Shown in pieces: positions 55,491-63,985 of a DNA stretch of 64,000 nt. The translations under genes and the position numbers were made by a program. Position 1 is the stretch's first letter. Each line of letters begins with the position of its first letter. Source of the DNA: Oleiagrimonas citrea (lineage in GTDB: Bacteria > Pseudomonadota > Gammaproteobacteria > Xanthomonadales > Rhodanobacteraceae); the NCBI RefSeq assembly GCF_012395255.1, contig NZ_JAAZQD010000006.1:62001-126000 (forward strand), written 5' to 3'. The notes beneath the pieces were generated by a model, which did not search any database, was not told the origin of the DNA, and saw only the letters and a program-made list of their open reading frames with translations.

Positions 55491-56594
55491 ATGCACGTCT
55501 TCGATCCCGACCGACCGCAAGCCATCAAGGGACGCGGCGCCGCTTCCAATCCGGAGGGACGCTTCGAGACCGTGCGCCATCAGGTCGAGGATGATGGCTG
55601 GCAGAGCGCACTGCTCGACACCGACGCACCGCGTCCGCGCACCGAGGTCACGGCCGAGCGCGCGCGCAGCGTCATCACGCGCAACGATTCGCCGGACATC
55701 CATTTCACCCAGGCGATGAATCCGTATCGTGGCTGCGAGCACGGCTGCGTCTACTGTTTTGCGCGACCGTCGCACAGCTACCTGAATTTGTCGCCGGGAC
55801 TGGATTTCGAGACCCGTATCCGCGCCAAGGAGAATCTGGCCGAGGTGCTGCGGCGGGAACTGTCGCGGCCCGGCTACGGCGTCAGCCCGATCAACATCGG
55901 CAGCAACACCGATCCGTATCAGCCGGTGGAGAAGCGTCTGCGACTGACCCGCGGCGCACTGGAGGTGCTGGCCGACTGCCGGCATCCGTGCACGATCGTG
56001 ACCAAGAACGCGTTGGTCGAGCGCGATCTGGATTTGCTGGTGCCGATGGCGGAGCGGCGACTGGTGCAGGTCTTCATTTCGGTCAATTCCTTGGACAACC
56101 GTCTGGCCGCGAAGCTGGAGCCGCGCGCCAGCGCGCCGCATCGTCGTCTGCGCGCGATCCGCACGCTGGCCGACGCCGGCGTGCCGGTGGGGGTGCTGGT
56201 GGCGCCGATCATTCCCGCGCTCAACGACAAGGACATGGAGATCGTGCTGGCGCAGGCCGCCGAGGCCGGTGCGCGCTGTGCCGGCTACACCACGGTGCGC
56301 CTGCCGTGGGAGCTGAAGACGCTGTTCCGCGAATGGCTGGCGCTGCACGTGCCGCAGCGTGCGGAGCACGTGATGAGCCTGATTCAGCAAATGCACGGCG
56401 GACGCGACTACGACAGCGACTTCCGCACCCGCATGCGCGGCCAGGGCGTGTTCGCCGAGATGCTGCGGCGGCGCTTCGAAGTGGCCTGCCGCCGGCACGG
56501 CTACGGTCGCGCGCGGGATCTCGAACTGGACCTGCGCCAGTTTCGGCCGCCGCGCGAGGCATCACCGCAGGGCGATCTGTTCCGCACCGACTGA
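55491..56594 (+). CDS. PA0069-type radical SAM protein (SplB-like)
   Basis: This 367-residue protein belongs to the radical SAM superfamily. The iron-sulfur cysteines are Cys82, Cys86 and Cys89 in CEHGCVYC, followed by FARPSHSYLNLSPGLDFETRI. The family is annotated PA0069-like and relates to spore photoproduct lyase-type proteins; the reaction is unknown. A -10-like TAGGCT at 55478-55483 lies seven bases before the ATG, so the mRNA may be leaderless with its own promoter. It follows the aldehyde dehydrogenase after 47 bases. Confidence 0.9.
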   Translation: MHVFDPDRPQAIKGRGAASNPEGRFETVRHQVEDDGWQSALLDTDAPRPRTEVTAERARSVITRNDSPDIHFTQAMNPYRGCEHGCVYCFARPSHSYLNLSPGLDFETRIRAKENLAEVLRRELSRPGYGVSPINIGSNTDPYQPVEKRLRLTRGALEVLADCRHPCTIVTKNALVERDLDLLVPMAERRLVQVFISVNSLDNRLAAKLEPRASAPHRRLRAIRTLADAGVPVGVLVAPIIPALNDKDMEIVLAQAAEAGARCAGYTTVRLPWELKTLFREWLALHVPQRAEHVMSLIQQMHGGRDYDSDFRTRMRGQGVFAEMLRRRFEVACRRHGYGRARDLELDLRQFRPPREASPQGDLFRTD

Positions 56595-56600
56595 GCGCGT

Positions 56601-56882
56601 TCAGCGGTGCATCGCGTTCCGCCAGAGAAGCGTCATGGCGGCCCAGCCGCTGCGGGCGAGCGACCACCACTGATCGCGGAACAGCAGCAGCTGCATGCCC
56701 AGCATCATCAGCAGGACATCAAGCACGGCCGCGTCGAGAAACACGCCGAGAAAAGCGAACTCGGGACTAAGTACGAGCACGGCAAGCACCGCGAGCGCGA
56801 GCGGAACCAGCAGTCGGCGCCACCACGGGCGTGCCGTGGACGGCGTGGTTTCGACGGGTACTTTGCGTAGCGACGTCGACAT
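56601..56882 (-). CDS. Small two-helix membrane protein downstream of the ABC permease
   Basis: This 93-residue protein has two hydrophobic stretches (about 25-40 and 42-69, LVPLALAVLAVLVLSP and FLGVFLDAAVLDVLLMMLGMQLLLF) and ends with a basic segment. No family is recognised. ATG 56882 is preferred to the GTG directly before it. It lies about 55 bases after the ABC permease on the same strand and may be the last gene of that operon. Confidence 0.6.
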   Translation of the reverse strand: MSTSLRKVPVETTPSTARPWWRRLLVPLALAVLAVLVLSPEFAFLGVFLDAAVLDVLLMMLGMQLLLFRDQWWSLARSGWAAMTLLWRNAMHR

Positions 56883-56937
56883 CACCGGTCCCGGAGATCG
56901 CGCAAGTCAGGACGCACGAGATGGAGAAATGTATGCA

Positions 56938-58422
56938 TCATCGTGGCGCCGTCGTGTCCAGCATCAGGAAGGCGTAGGCGCGATCCTGGAACCGCTTCAT
57001 CCCGCGCCAGCCGAGCAGAAGGAGCATCGTTCCCATGCCGACCCACGTCGCGATCAGCACCCCGGTGAGGTCATTTGCGTAGGTCCACGAGTGGTGGCCG
57101 ATCGAGGTCATCGGAATGAAGCACGACAGACTGGTCAGCAGCACGGTCAGCGTGATCAGGGTCGCCAGCTTCCAGGAGCGCATCGGACGACCGCCGAGCA
57201 CGTCCAGCACCAGGGCGAACAGCAGTAGGCCGCAGCCGATCTGGCTAAGGGCCACGGCGACCATGCCCAGGGTGTGCATATGCAGCGCCCAGGACGCGAC
57301 GAGCATCAGCGCCAGCACCACCGAAAGCGCGGTGGCGGGCGGGCGCAGGGCGGCGCGCAGAAGCGCGCGTTTGACCTGCGTGGGGTCGCCCAGACCGGGC
57401 ATCAGGGCCAGCAGCGGAAGCTCGCTGTTGACTTGCGACCAGCGGCGACGAAGGGTCACGGCGCTCATGATCGCCAGCATGGCGGCGCCGAAGATACCGA
57501 CCCACCCGATCATGCCGACGCTGAAGCCGCGTACTAGGGCGGTCATGGGCTTGCCGCCGGCCTGCATCACCAGCAGGAAGGGAAGAATCACCACCATCGG
57601 CAGCAAAGCCGGCGCCAGGTTGCGCAGGTGGCCGATGAAGGTGCGCGGCACGTACCAGCCGCCCAACGCCACGCGTAGCGCGCGCGGCACGTTCTGCGGA
57701 CCGACGTTGCGCAGGTCCACGCGCGGCAGCATCCAGTCCGGACGGTGGCGCAGCGTGCTGCTGCCGTCCTGGCAGGCCATGCTCCATTCGTTCCAGCCGG
57801 ACTTGCGCCGGAACTGCATCACCATCGCGCTGCTCAGGCCCTGCTCCAGGCGTTTTTCGGCGCGCACCAGCCGTCGCCAGCGCAGCACGATCACCAGGGT
57901 CAGAAGCAGCAGTGCGGGACCTGCCCATGCGAAGAACAGCGGCGAGGTCGGCCCCGGAATGGTGACGACGTGCTTCAGGGCGCCGTTCAGCGCCGGCAGA
58001 AAGGCGATCCACATGGCGATGTAGCGCGGCAGCGTCGTGAACGCCAGGCCGCCGACACAGAACAGCAGCAGCATCAGCGCGATCGCCAGGTAGTGGCCGC
58101 CGAATGCGCCCAGTACCAGCGTCGCGGGTACCACGCTGAGGATCAGGTAGAAGAGCAGGCTCAGGGTGATGCTGCGTGCAATGCCGGGCAGCCGAAGCTG
58201 ATACGCGTCGACGGCCATCAGAAGCGTGCTGGCCATCAGGAACGCCCAGCCGTAGGCGAGACCGAAGCCGAGAATGGCGGCCGAGAGCAGTGGCCAGTCG
58301 GCACTGCCCGAGACGATGCCGGAGACGGCGGCGCCCAATGCGCACAGCACCAGCACTCCACCGCCGATCCAGCGCATCTGCGGCGGCGTGCCGCGCCATG
58401 GTGTGATCAGGATCGTGTTCAT
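56938..58422 (-). CDS. ABC transporter permease-like protein (ABC-2 type)
   Basis: This 494-residue protein has about twelve hydrophobic segments in two blocks (20-230 and 300-480). A polar cytoplasmic region (about 210-285, with EKRLEQGLSSAMVMQFRRKSGWNEW) separates them. No transport family motif is obvious, but its position directly after an ABC ATPase and a GntR regulator points to the permease half of an export or membrane-maintenance ABC system. Its ATG overlaps the stop of the small upstream gene as ATGA. The long frame to 58668 is not used because the start would lie inside other genes. Confidence 0.75.
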   Translation of the reverse strand: MNTILITPWRGTPPQMRWIGGGVLVLCALGAAVSGIVSGSADWPLLSAAILGFGLAYGWAFLMASTLLMAVDAYQLRLPGIARSITLSLLFYLILSVVPATLVLGAFGGHYLAIALMLLLFCVGGLAFTTLPRYIAMWIAFLPALNGALKHVVTIPGPTSPLFFAWAGPALLLLTLVIVLRWRRLVRAEKRLEQGLSSAMVMQFRRKSGWNEWSMACQDGSSTLRHRPDWMLPRVDLRNVGPQNVPRALRVALGGWYVPRTFIGHLRNLAPALLPMVVILPFLLVMQAGGKPMTALVRGFSVGMIGWVGIFGAAMLAIMSAVTLRRRWSQVNSELPLLALMPGLGDPTQVKRALLRAALRPPATALSVVLALMLVASWALHMHTLGMVAVALSQIGCGLLLFALVLDVLGGRPMRSWKLATLITLTVLLTSLSCFIPMTSIGHHSWTYANDLTGVLIATWVGMGTMLLLLGWRGMKRFQDRAYAFLMLDTTAPR

Positions 58423-58616
58423 CGGCTCATCTCCAGACCTAGTCCGATCGCGGGCAGCAAAGCGCACCAGACCATCCAGGCGGGACCGGCGTGCAACAGC
58501 AGGGCGAGGCAGACCACGCACAACCCGATGAGTCCAATGCGCAGCGGCCAGTGGGATGCCTTGCCCTGCGAGGTCATCGGCGATCGCGCCGCGGAGGAAA
58601 AAACGCGCATGTTCAT
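58419..58616 (-). CDS. Small membrane protein between ABC ATPase and permease
   Basis: This 65-residue protein has a hydrophobic core from about 25 to 62 (PLRIGLIGLCVVCLALLLHAG and MVWCALLPAIGLGL), enough for two short helices. It overlaps the ATPase stop and the permease start, both as ATGA (58613-58616 and 58419-58422). This shows that the three are translated in a fixed ratio. It may be an accessory subunit of the transporter. No family recognised. Confidence 0.7.
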   Translation of the reverse strand: MNMRVFSSAARSPMTSQGKASHWPLRIGLIGLCVVCLALLLHAGPAWMVWCALLPAIGLGLEMSR

Positions 58617-59509
58617 TCGGCGATCTCCACGAACAGGTCTTCCAGACCCAGCGCATCCACACGCGCACCGGGCAGGCGGGCGGCTTCGGGCCAGCTGCCG
58701 TCCACGGCGCGCTCGACCACCACGCTCAGGCTGCCGTCGTCATGACGATGGCGGCTCAGGGCGTGCGGCGGCGCGGCAGCGCTCTGGCCGGCGGGCAGCC
58801 ACAGGCGCGCGTAGCGTTCCTTGGTTTCGTCCAGGCCACAGTGAAGCAGCAGTTGGCCGTCGTGCAGGAAGGCGATTTCGGATGCTGCACGTTCCAGGTC
58901 GGAGACGATGTGGGTCGAGAACAGCACCGTCGCACCAGCCTCGCCGGCACGCAGGGCCACTTCGCGAAGCAGGTCGCGGCGCGCCACCGGGTCCAGCGCC
59001 GCGGCCGGTTCGTCCAGCACAAGCAGATCCGGCTGCGAGGCCAGGGCGCGGACCAGATCCACGCGCTGGCGCTCGCCCGGCGACAGCTTGGCCATTACGC
59101 GGTTGGTCGGAAGTTCCCAGCGCTGCATGGTGCGTTCGACGAAGCGCTCGTCCCAGTTCGGGTAGAAGCGCGACAGATAGTCGAACATCTGCGTCGCGGT
59201 CAGCCAGGCCAGCGCCTCCGGCTGCTGCGGCACGTAGGCGATGCGTGCCTTGGCGGCGTCGGACAGGCGCAGGGCCGGTTCGCCGAACACGAGCGCTTCG
59301 CCGGCCAGCGGTTCGAGCAGGCCGAGCATGGCGCGTATCAGGGTGGACTTGCCCGCGCCGTTGCGGCCGATCAGGCCCAGCACGCTGCCGCGTGGCAGGT
59401 CCAGATCGACGCCGCGCAGGGCGTTGCGTCCTTCGTAGGCATGGGCGACGCCGCGCACCGAAAGCGGCGCGTCCAGGGCGGGTTCGTCCATGTGCAGTAC
59501 GGCGTTCAT
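58613..59509 (-). CDS. ABC transporter ATP-binding protein
   Basis: This 298-residue ATPase has Walker A GRNGAGKST (48-56), Q-loop region YVPQQPEALAW, signature LSPGERQR (a variant of LSGGQ), Walker B LLVLDEP and the H-loop STHIVSDLE. The C-terminal 70 residues form an extra domain. The YtrB/CcmA-like type with a GntR regulator is typical of envelope-stress transporters. GntR gene ends four bases upstream, so they share an mRNA. Confidence 0.93.
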   Translation of the reverse strand: MNAVLHMDEPALDAPLSVRGVAHAYEGRNALRGVDLDLPRGSVLGLIGRNGAGKSTLIRAMLGLLEPLAGEALVFGEPALRLSDAAKARIAYVPQQPEALAWLTATQMFDYLSRFYPNWDERFVERTMQRWELPTNRVMAKLSPGERQRVDLVRALASQPDLLVLDEPAAALDPVARRDLLREVALRAGEAGATVLFSTHIVSDLERAASEIAFLHDGQLLLHCGLDETKERYARLWLPAGQSAAAPPHALSRHRHDDGSLSVVVERAVDGSWPEAARLPGARVDALGLEDLFVEIAE

Positions 59510-59513
59510 GCTT

Positions 59514-59897
59514 TTATTCCCCCAGCAGTCGTTGCAGCCGACGTAGAACCTCGTCGGCGGGCAGTTCCAGCTCGCGCGCCTGGCGCGCGGTTTCGTGTAG
59601 ATGCGGTTCCAGCAGTTGCATGCGCTCGTCCTCGCTACGGCTGATGCCCTGTCCGGTCGCCACCACCATGCCCCGGCCGCGCTGGCGTTCGAGCAGACCC
59701 TCGGATTCGGCCAGACCGTAGGCGCGTGACACAGTCATCGGATTGACTGCGTGGAAGCCGGCCACCTCGCGCACCGACGGCAGTTTCTCGCCGGGCGTCA
59801 GCTGGCCGCCGGCGATCAGGCGCCGCAGTTGTTCGACGATCTGCCGGTAGATCGGTTCCGGCGACGTCGGTTGAATGGTGAGGATCGATGCATCCAT
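59514..59897 (-). CDS. GntR family regulator, YtrA subfamily
   Basis: This 127-residue repressor has the winged helix-turn-helix of GntR proteins (about 12-75: PIYRQIVEQLRRLIAGGQLTPGEKLPSVREVAGFHAVNPMTVSRAYGLAESEGLLERQRGRG). A short helical dimerisation tail follows, the hallmark of the YtrA subfamily. It is the first gene of the ABC operon, and a palindrome covers its promoter, so it probably represses its own operon until an envelope stress signal is sensed. The ligand is unknown. Confidence 0.92.
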   Translation of the reverse strand: MDASILTIQPTSPEPIYRQIVEQLRRLIAGGQLTPGEKLPSVREVAGFHAVNPMTVSRAYGLAESEGLLERQRGRGMVVATGQGISRSEDERMQLLEPHLHETARQARELELPADEVLRRLQRLLGE

Positions 59898-59898
59898 G

Positions 59899-59934
59899 TG
59901 TATTAATACAACAATACAGTTGGGTTGAAGTCAA
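59899..59934 (-). promoter_or_regulatory. GntR-ABC operon promoter and operator palindrome
   Basis: TGTATTAATACA (59899-59910) is a perfect 12-base palindrome two bases from the start codon. On the - strand, -35 TTGACT (59934-59929) and -10 TTGTAT (59911-59906) are 17 bases apart, so the palindrome covers the -10 box. A further TGTATT half-site adjoins it upstream. This suits autorepression, and the transcript would begin almost at the ATG. Confidence 0.65.
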
Positions 59935-59939
59935 GTCCT

Positions 59940-59995
59940 TTGCACCGTCCCGGTGGCGGCGTACGATGGAAACGAGCCGCGGGACAGACCCGCGG
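59940..59995 (+). promoter_or_regulatory. nadM promoter region with leader hairpin
   Basis: A -10-like TACGAT (59962-59967) has a weak TTGCAC 16 bases upstream (59940-59945). Downstream, CCGCGGG (59977-59983) pairs perfectly with CCCGCGG (59989-59995) around five bases, inside the leader before the nadM ribosome-binding site. The hairpin could control translation; I see no known riboswitch. Confidence 0.4.
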
Positions 59996-60021
59996 TGACA
60001 ACGCCACCGTGAGGGAGTCTC

Positions 60022-61071
60022 ATGGACTACGACTATCTGGTCTTCATCGGCCGCTTCGAACCGTTCCACAACGGTCACGCCGCCGTCGCCCGCGCCGCCC
60101 TGGGCCGCGCGCGCAAACTCATTTTCCTGGTCGGCTGTGCCGACGCCCCCCGTACCATCCGCAATCCCTGGACTGTCGCCGAGCGTGAAATCATGGCGCG
60201 CGCGGCGCTGGAGGACGTGGCCGATCGCCTGCTGTTCCGCCCATTGCGCGACCATCTCTACAACGAGGCGCACTGGCTGGCCGACGTGCAGCGCGCGGTC
60301 GCCGAGGTCGTGCAGGCCGACGGCGTCGTCGGCGACGCGCGCATCGGGCTGATCGGCCAGGACAAGGACGCCAGCAGCTACTACCTGCGCGAGTTCCCGC
60401 AATGGCCGCTGCAGGACGTGCAGCGCACCGAGACGCTGTCGGCCACCGAGCTGCGGCGCTACCTGTTCGAGGCCGCCGACGAGGACGGCAACGGCGCGAT
60501 GCGCCTGCTGCAGGCCAACGTACCCGCGCCGGTGTTCGAGATGCTCGATGCGTTCCGCCGCAACACTCCGGCCTACACGCAGTTGGTCGAGGAATACCGC
60601 TTCATCCGCGACTACCGCGCCGGCTGGTCCGACGCGCCCTACCCGCCGACCTTCGTCACCGCCGACGCGGTGGTGGTGCACTCGGGTCATGTGCTGCTAG
60701 TGCGTCGCCGCGCGGCCCCGGGCAAGGGGCTGTGGGCGCTGCCCGGCGGTTTCGTGCAGCAGGAAGAGAGCATCCTCGACAGCTGCCTGCGCGAGCTGCG
60801 TGAGGAGACTCGCCTGAAGCTTCCGCTGCCGGTGCTGCGCGGGTCGCTCAGAGGCCGGCACGTGTTCGATCATCCGGAGCGTTCGCTGCGCGGGCGCACC
60901 ATCACCCACGCCTTCCATTTCGACTTCCCCAGCGGCGAGCTGCCCCGCGTGCGCGGTGGCGACGATGCCGAGAAGGCGCGCTGGTTCCCGGTCGCCGAAG
61001 CGCTGGACATGGGCCCGCGCCTGTTCGAGGACCATCTGCATATCCTCGAGTTCGTCCTCGGTCGCAGCTGA
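60022..61071 (+). CDS. nadM: Bifunctional NMN adenylyltransferase / Nudix hydrolase
   Basis: This 349-residue protein joins a NadM-type NMN adenylyltransferase (about 1-180) to a C-terminal Nudix hydrolase (about 205-345). The adenylyltransferase has GRFEPFHNGH with His16 and His19, and the ISTTxxR-like ETLSATELRRYL. The Nudix box (243-265) fits GX5EX7REUXEE but has Arg where the last Gly usually is. The enzyme makes NAD from NMN, and the Nudix part probably hydrolyses ADP-ribose. It has a good ribosome-binding site and is followed by nadV after 64 bases, so together they convert nicotinamide to NAD. Confidence 0.94.
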   Translation: MDYDYLVFIGRFEPFHNGHAAVARAALGRARKLIFLVGCADAPRTIRNPWTVAEREIMARAALEDVADRLLFRPLRDHLYNEAHWLADVQRAVAEVVQADGVVGDARIGLIGQDKDASSYYLREFPQWPLQDVQRTETLSATELRRYLFEAADEDGNGAMRLLQANVPAPVFEMLDAFRRNTPAYTQLVEEYRFIRDYRAGWSDAPYPPTFVTADAVVVHSGHVLLVRRRAAPGKGLWALPGGFVQQEESILDSCLRELREETRLKLPLPVLRGSLRGRHVFDHPERSLRGRTITHAFHFDFPSGELPRVRGGDDAEKARWFPVAEALDMGPRLFEDHLHILEFVLGRS

Positions 61072-61135
61072 TGCGGTCGATCCCGCCGGCGGACAGACCG
61101 CCGGTTCATTCCCCGACGAGAAGGAGCTTTTCGTC

Positions 61136-62554
61136 ATGCGCCATCTAGATAACCTCATCCTCGATACCGACAGCTACAAGGCCAGCCACTGGCTGCAGTA
61201 CCCGCCGCACACCGACGGCACGTTCTTCTACGTCGAATCGCGCGGCGGCCGTTACGACCGCACGCTGTTCTTCGGTCTGCAGGCGATCCTCAAGGAACGG
61301 CTGTCACGGCCGGTCACCCATGCCGACGTCGACGAGGCGGCGGCGTTCTTCGACGCCCACGGCGAGCCGTTCAACGCGGACGGCTGGCGGCACATCGTCG
61401 ACGCCCACGGCGGGCGATTGCCGCTGCGCATCCGCGCCGTGCCCGAGGGCAGCGTGGTGCCGGTGCACCACGCGCTGGCGACCATCGAATCGACCGACCC
61501 GCAGGCGTTCTGGCTGCCCAGCTATGTCGAGACCCTGCTGCTGCGCCTGTGGTATCCGGTCACCGTGGCCACCATCAGCTGGCACGTGAAACGCATGATC
61601 GGCGAGTTTCTCGAACGCACCAGCGACGACCCGGAAGGCCAGCTGGACTTCAAGCTGCATGACTTCGGCGCGCGCGGCGTGTCCAGCGCCGAGTCGGCCG
61701 GTCTCGGCGGCGCGGCGCACCTGGTGAACTTCCTCGGTACCGACACCATCGCCGGCGTGCTCACGGCGAAGGCCTACTACCACGAGCCGATGGCGGGTTT
61801 CTCGATCCCGGCCTCGGAACACAGCACCATGACCAGTTGGGGCCGCGACCGCGAGGTCGACGCCTATCGCAACATGCTGCGCAGGCTGGGCCGCGAGGGT
61901 GGCCTGGTGGCAGTGGTGTCGGATAGCTACGACATCTATCGCGCGGTGCGCGAACACTGGGGCCGCACGTTGCGCCAGGAAGTCATCGACTCGGGCGCTA
62001 CGCTGGTGGTCCGCCCCGACTCGGGTGACCCGGTCGAGGTCGTGCTGCGCTGCCTGCAGCTGCTCGACGAAGCCTTTGGCTGCAGCGTCAATGGCAAGGG
62101 CTTCAAGGTGCTCAACCACGTGCGCGTGATCCAGGGCGATGGCGTCGATCCGGACAGCATCCGCGCGATCCTGGAGCGTGTCACCGAGGCCGGCTACGCC
62201 ACCGACAACCTCACCTTCGGCATGGGCGGCGGTTTGCTGCAGAAGCTCAATCGCGATACCCAGAAGTTTGCGCTGAAGTGCTCGGCGGCGCATGTCGACG
62301 GACGCTGGATCGACGTCTACAAGCAGCCCGTCACCGACCCCGGCAAGAACTCCAAGCGCGGCCGCCTGACGCTGCTTCGCCACCGTGAATACGGCACCTG
62401 GAAGACCGTCGAGGTGCCGCCGGAACTGACCCGCGTCGATGCGCTGCAGCCGCCGGTCGGCTGGGCGCACGCCATGGAGACGGTATGGGAAAACGGCGAG
62501 CTGTTGCGCGACTGGCGCTTCGAGGAGATCCGCGCGCGCAGCAACGCGGAGTGA
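61136..62554 (+). CDS. nadV: Nicotinamide phosphoribosyltransferase
   Basis: This 472-residue enzyme makes NMN from nicotinamide and PRPP, the same reaction as human NAMPT. Family segments are NLILDTDSYKASHWLQYPP, SAGLGGAAHLVNFLGTDTI, SIPASEHSTMTSWG, VVSDSYDIYRAV, VVRPDSGDP and FGMGGGLLQKLNRDTQKFA. Length fits NAMPT/NadV. AAGGAG precedes the ATG. With nadM it forms a two-step route that bypasses nicotinamide deamidation. Such pairs are also carried by some phages, but no phage genes are nearby. Confidence 0.96.
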   Translation: MRHLDNLILDTDSYKASHWLQYPPHTDGTFFYVESRGGRYDRTLFFGLQAILKERLSRPVTHADVDEAAAFFDAHGEPFNADGWRHIVDAHGGRLPLRIRAVPEGSVVPVHHALATIESTDPQAFWLPSYVETLLLRLWYPVTVATISWHVKRMIGEFLERTSDDPEGQLDFKLHDFGARGVSSAESAGLGGAAHLVNFLGTDTIAGVLTAKAYYHEPMAGFSIPASEHSTMTSWGRDREVDAYRNMLRRLGREGGLVAVVSDSYDIYRAVREHWGRTLRQEVIDSGATLVVRPDSGDPVEVVLRCLQLLDEAFGCSVNGKGFKVLNHVRVIQGDGVDPDSIRAILERVTEAGYATDNLTFGMGGGLLQKLNRDTQKFALKCSAAHVDGRWIDVYKQPVTDPGKNSKRGRLTLLRHREYGTWKTVEVPPELTRVDALQPPVGWAHAMETVWENGELLRDWRFEEIRARSNAE

Positions 62555-62605
62555 AGCAAGCATTTGGGCGGTGCGCAGCGCTCTGTGCACCGTCCGGCCT
62601 GATGT

Positions 62606-63985
62606 TCAGCCGAAGCGCTTCAAGGTCTCACGAATGCGGGCGGCATTGGCCCCGGCGATGTCATGGAAAGAAGAGCTGATCCTGGAATCTTCGGCAAGCG
62701 TGCACCAATACCCTTCGGCCAAAGAGGCGGCTTCGCGCCAGACATCCAGAAATTCCGGAAGCGGCGAAGGCGGTTCCGTCACGTGACCGGGTAGCGCACC
62801 GCTGGTCTTCGGGCGATACGCCATGGGCAGCATGTCGTAGCTGGGCGCCAATCGCAGTGGCAACGCGTCGTCCAGAAAGAAGCCGAGGTTGCCGAAATGC
62901 ATGTCGTTGTTCGCGATCAGGCGGCCGAACCACCAGCGCAGGCTCATCTGCCTGGCATCGTCCGCAGAGATCCAGTCGCCCCGTTGCAGTCGAAGTGCCG
63001 CATGTGCCCAGTCGTCACGTTCTCCGTAATGGGCATCGTCGAGGGCGGCGAGGGTGACGAATCCGCGACGCCCATGTGCTCCGATGCGATCAAAGCGGAT
63101 CGATTCCAGATAGCGCCTGTCATCGGCATCGATGCAGTCGACAAGCGCGCACTCGATGCCGTGTGCGCTCATGAGACGTGCCGCGATGTACTCGGCATGC
63201 AGCAGGTCGGCCCATCGTCGAGCAACAGCGTCGCCGGTATCGAGACGCTCCGTGAATTTCACGATGACGTCGCGCACGGAGCCGTCATCTTCAAGGATTC
63301 TGGTCGCGAACTTGGGTTGTTCACCGGCGGCCGAGGAACCGACCGGGTCGCCCCGCATCGCCGCTTGGGCAAGCTCGGCATAACGCGAGCCTCTTTGTTC
63401 GGCATCGATGGTTCGAGGCGGTGTTTCCAGGGCGCGTTTCAACGCGTTCTCGCCGACCACGAAGTTGCCGGGCGCATCGTCACCGCGCAACAGCAGCGCG
63501 GTGAGCGTGTCGGCGGCGTCCCACAAGTTCAGTTCGTTGCGCAGACCCAGTTCATTGGCGTGGCGCTGTGCGAACGCGCGACCCAGAAAACCCTGTGGCT
63601 GCATGTCGTCCATGAACCAGGGAAGACCCGGGAACAAACCCCGGGAGAACTCCCCGCGCAGCCACGCGGGAGCATGGTCGGTTTCGAGATAGAAATGATC
63701 GTCGTGCAGCGCATGCAACAGTGCGAACCGATGGGGACGACCCTGCGTGTCGATGCGATAGAGCGGCCAGCGGCTACCCAGCCCGCGGACATCGCGCGCC
63801 AGCGCGTAACGCGTGGCGCGGGCGCGACCCATGTGCACGATGTGCTCGCCTGCATCCGCGATACGCCGCGAAAGAGTGGGCTGGCTGATCCCGAGTTCAC
63901 GACTCAGGTCCGCCGCGGCGCTGGGGCCGCGGCGACGTAGGGTATTCAGCAAAGCCACCACCATGGCGTCCGTCTGTGCAGGCAT
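62606..63985 (-). CDS. yjjJ: HipA-family serine/threonine kinase YjjJ with fused HTH
   Basis: This 459-residue protein fuses an N-terminal winged helix-turn-helix (about 8-65, SAADLSRELGISQPTLSRRI) to a HipA-like kinase. Kinase features are the Ser-rich ATP loop SSAAGEQPKF (217-226), Lys243 (VIVKF), catalytic Asp361 in NNDMHFGNLG and metal-binding Asp384 in YDMLP. In HipA these enzymes phosphorylate tRNA synthetases; YjjJ members act without a separate HipB antitoxin, and the fused HTH may replace it. ATG 63985 is preferred to GTG 63991, but only a few upstream bases are visible. Target unknown. Confidence 0.9.
   Translation of the reverse strand: MPAQTDAMVVALLNTLRRRGPSAAADLSRELGISQPTLSRRIADAGEHIVHMGRARATRYALARDVRGLGSRWPLYRIDTQGRPHRFALLHALHDDHFYLETDHAPAWLRGEFSRGLFPGLPWFMDDMQPQGFLGRAFAQRHANELGLRNELNLWDAADTLTALLLRGDDAPGNFVVGENALKRALETPPRTIDAEQRGSRYAELAQAAMRGDPVGSSAAGEQPKFATRILEDDGSVRDVIVKFTERLDTGDAVARRWADLLHAEYIAARLMSAHGIECALVDCIDADDRRYLESIRFDRIGAHGRRGFVTLAALDDAHYGERDDWAHAALRLQRGDWISADDARQMSLRWWFGRLIANNDMHFGNLGFFLDDALPLRLAPSYDMLPMAYRPKTSGALPGHVTEPPSPLPEFLDVWREAASLAEGYWCTLAEDSRISSSFHDIAGANAARIRETLKRFG

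Noticed and set aside
57745-59721. 658-codon + strand frame across the ABC operon
   Set aside because: It overlaps three recognised - strand genes and shows low-complexity Arg/Ala/Pro sequence without domains.
59977-59995. NAD-sensing riboswitch before nadM
   Set aside because: Only one short hairpin is visible and it does not resemble the known NAD riboswitch classes, so I kept it as an unspecified leader hairpin.
60022-62554. nadM-nadV as part of a prophage
   Set aside because: Phages carry this pair, but there are no integrase, capsid, tail or lysis genes nearby and base composition matches the window.
62606-63985. YjjJ as half of a toxin-antitoxin pair with a missing antitoxin
   Set aside because: YjjJ proteins carry their own N-terminal HTH and normally have no separate HipB, so nothing need be missing.
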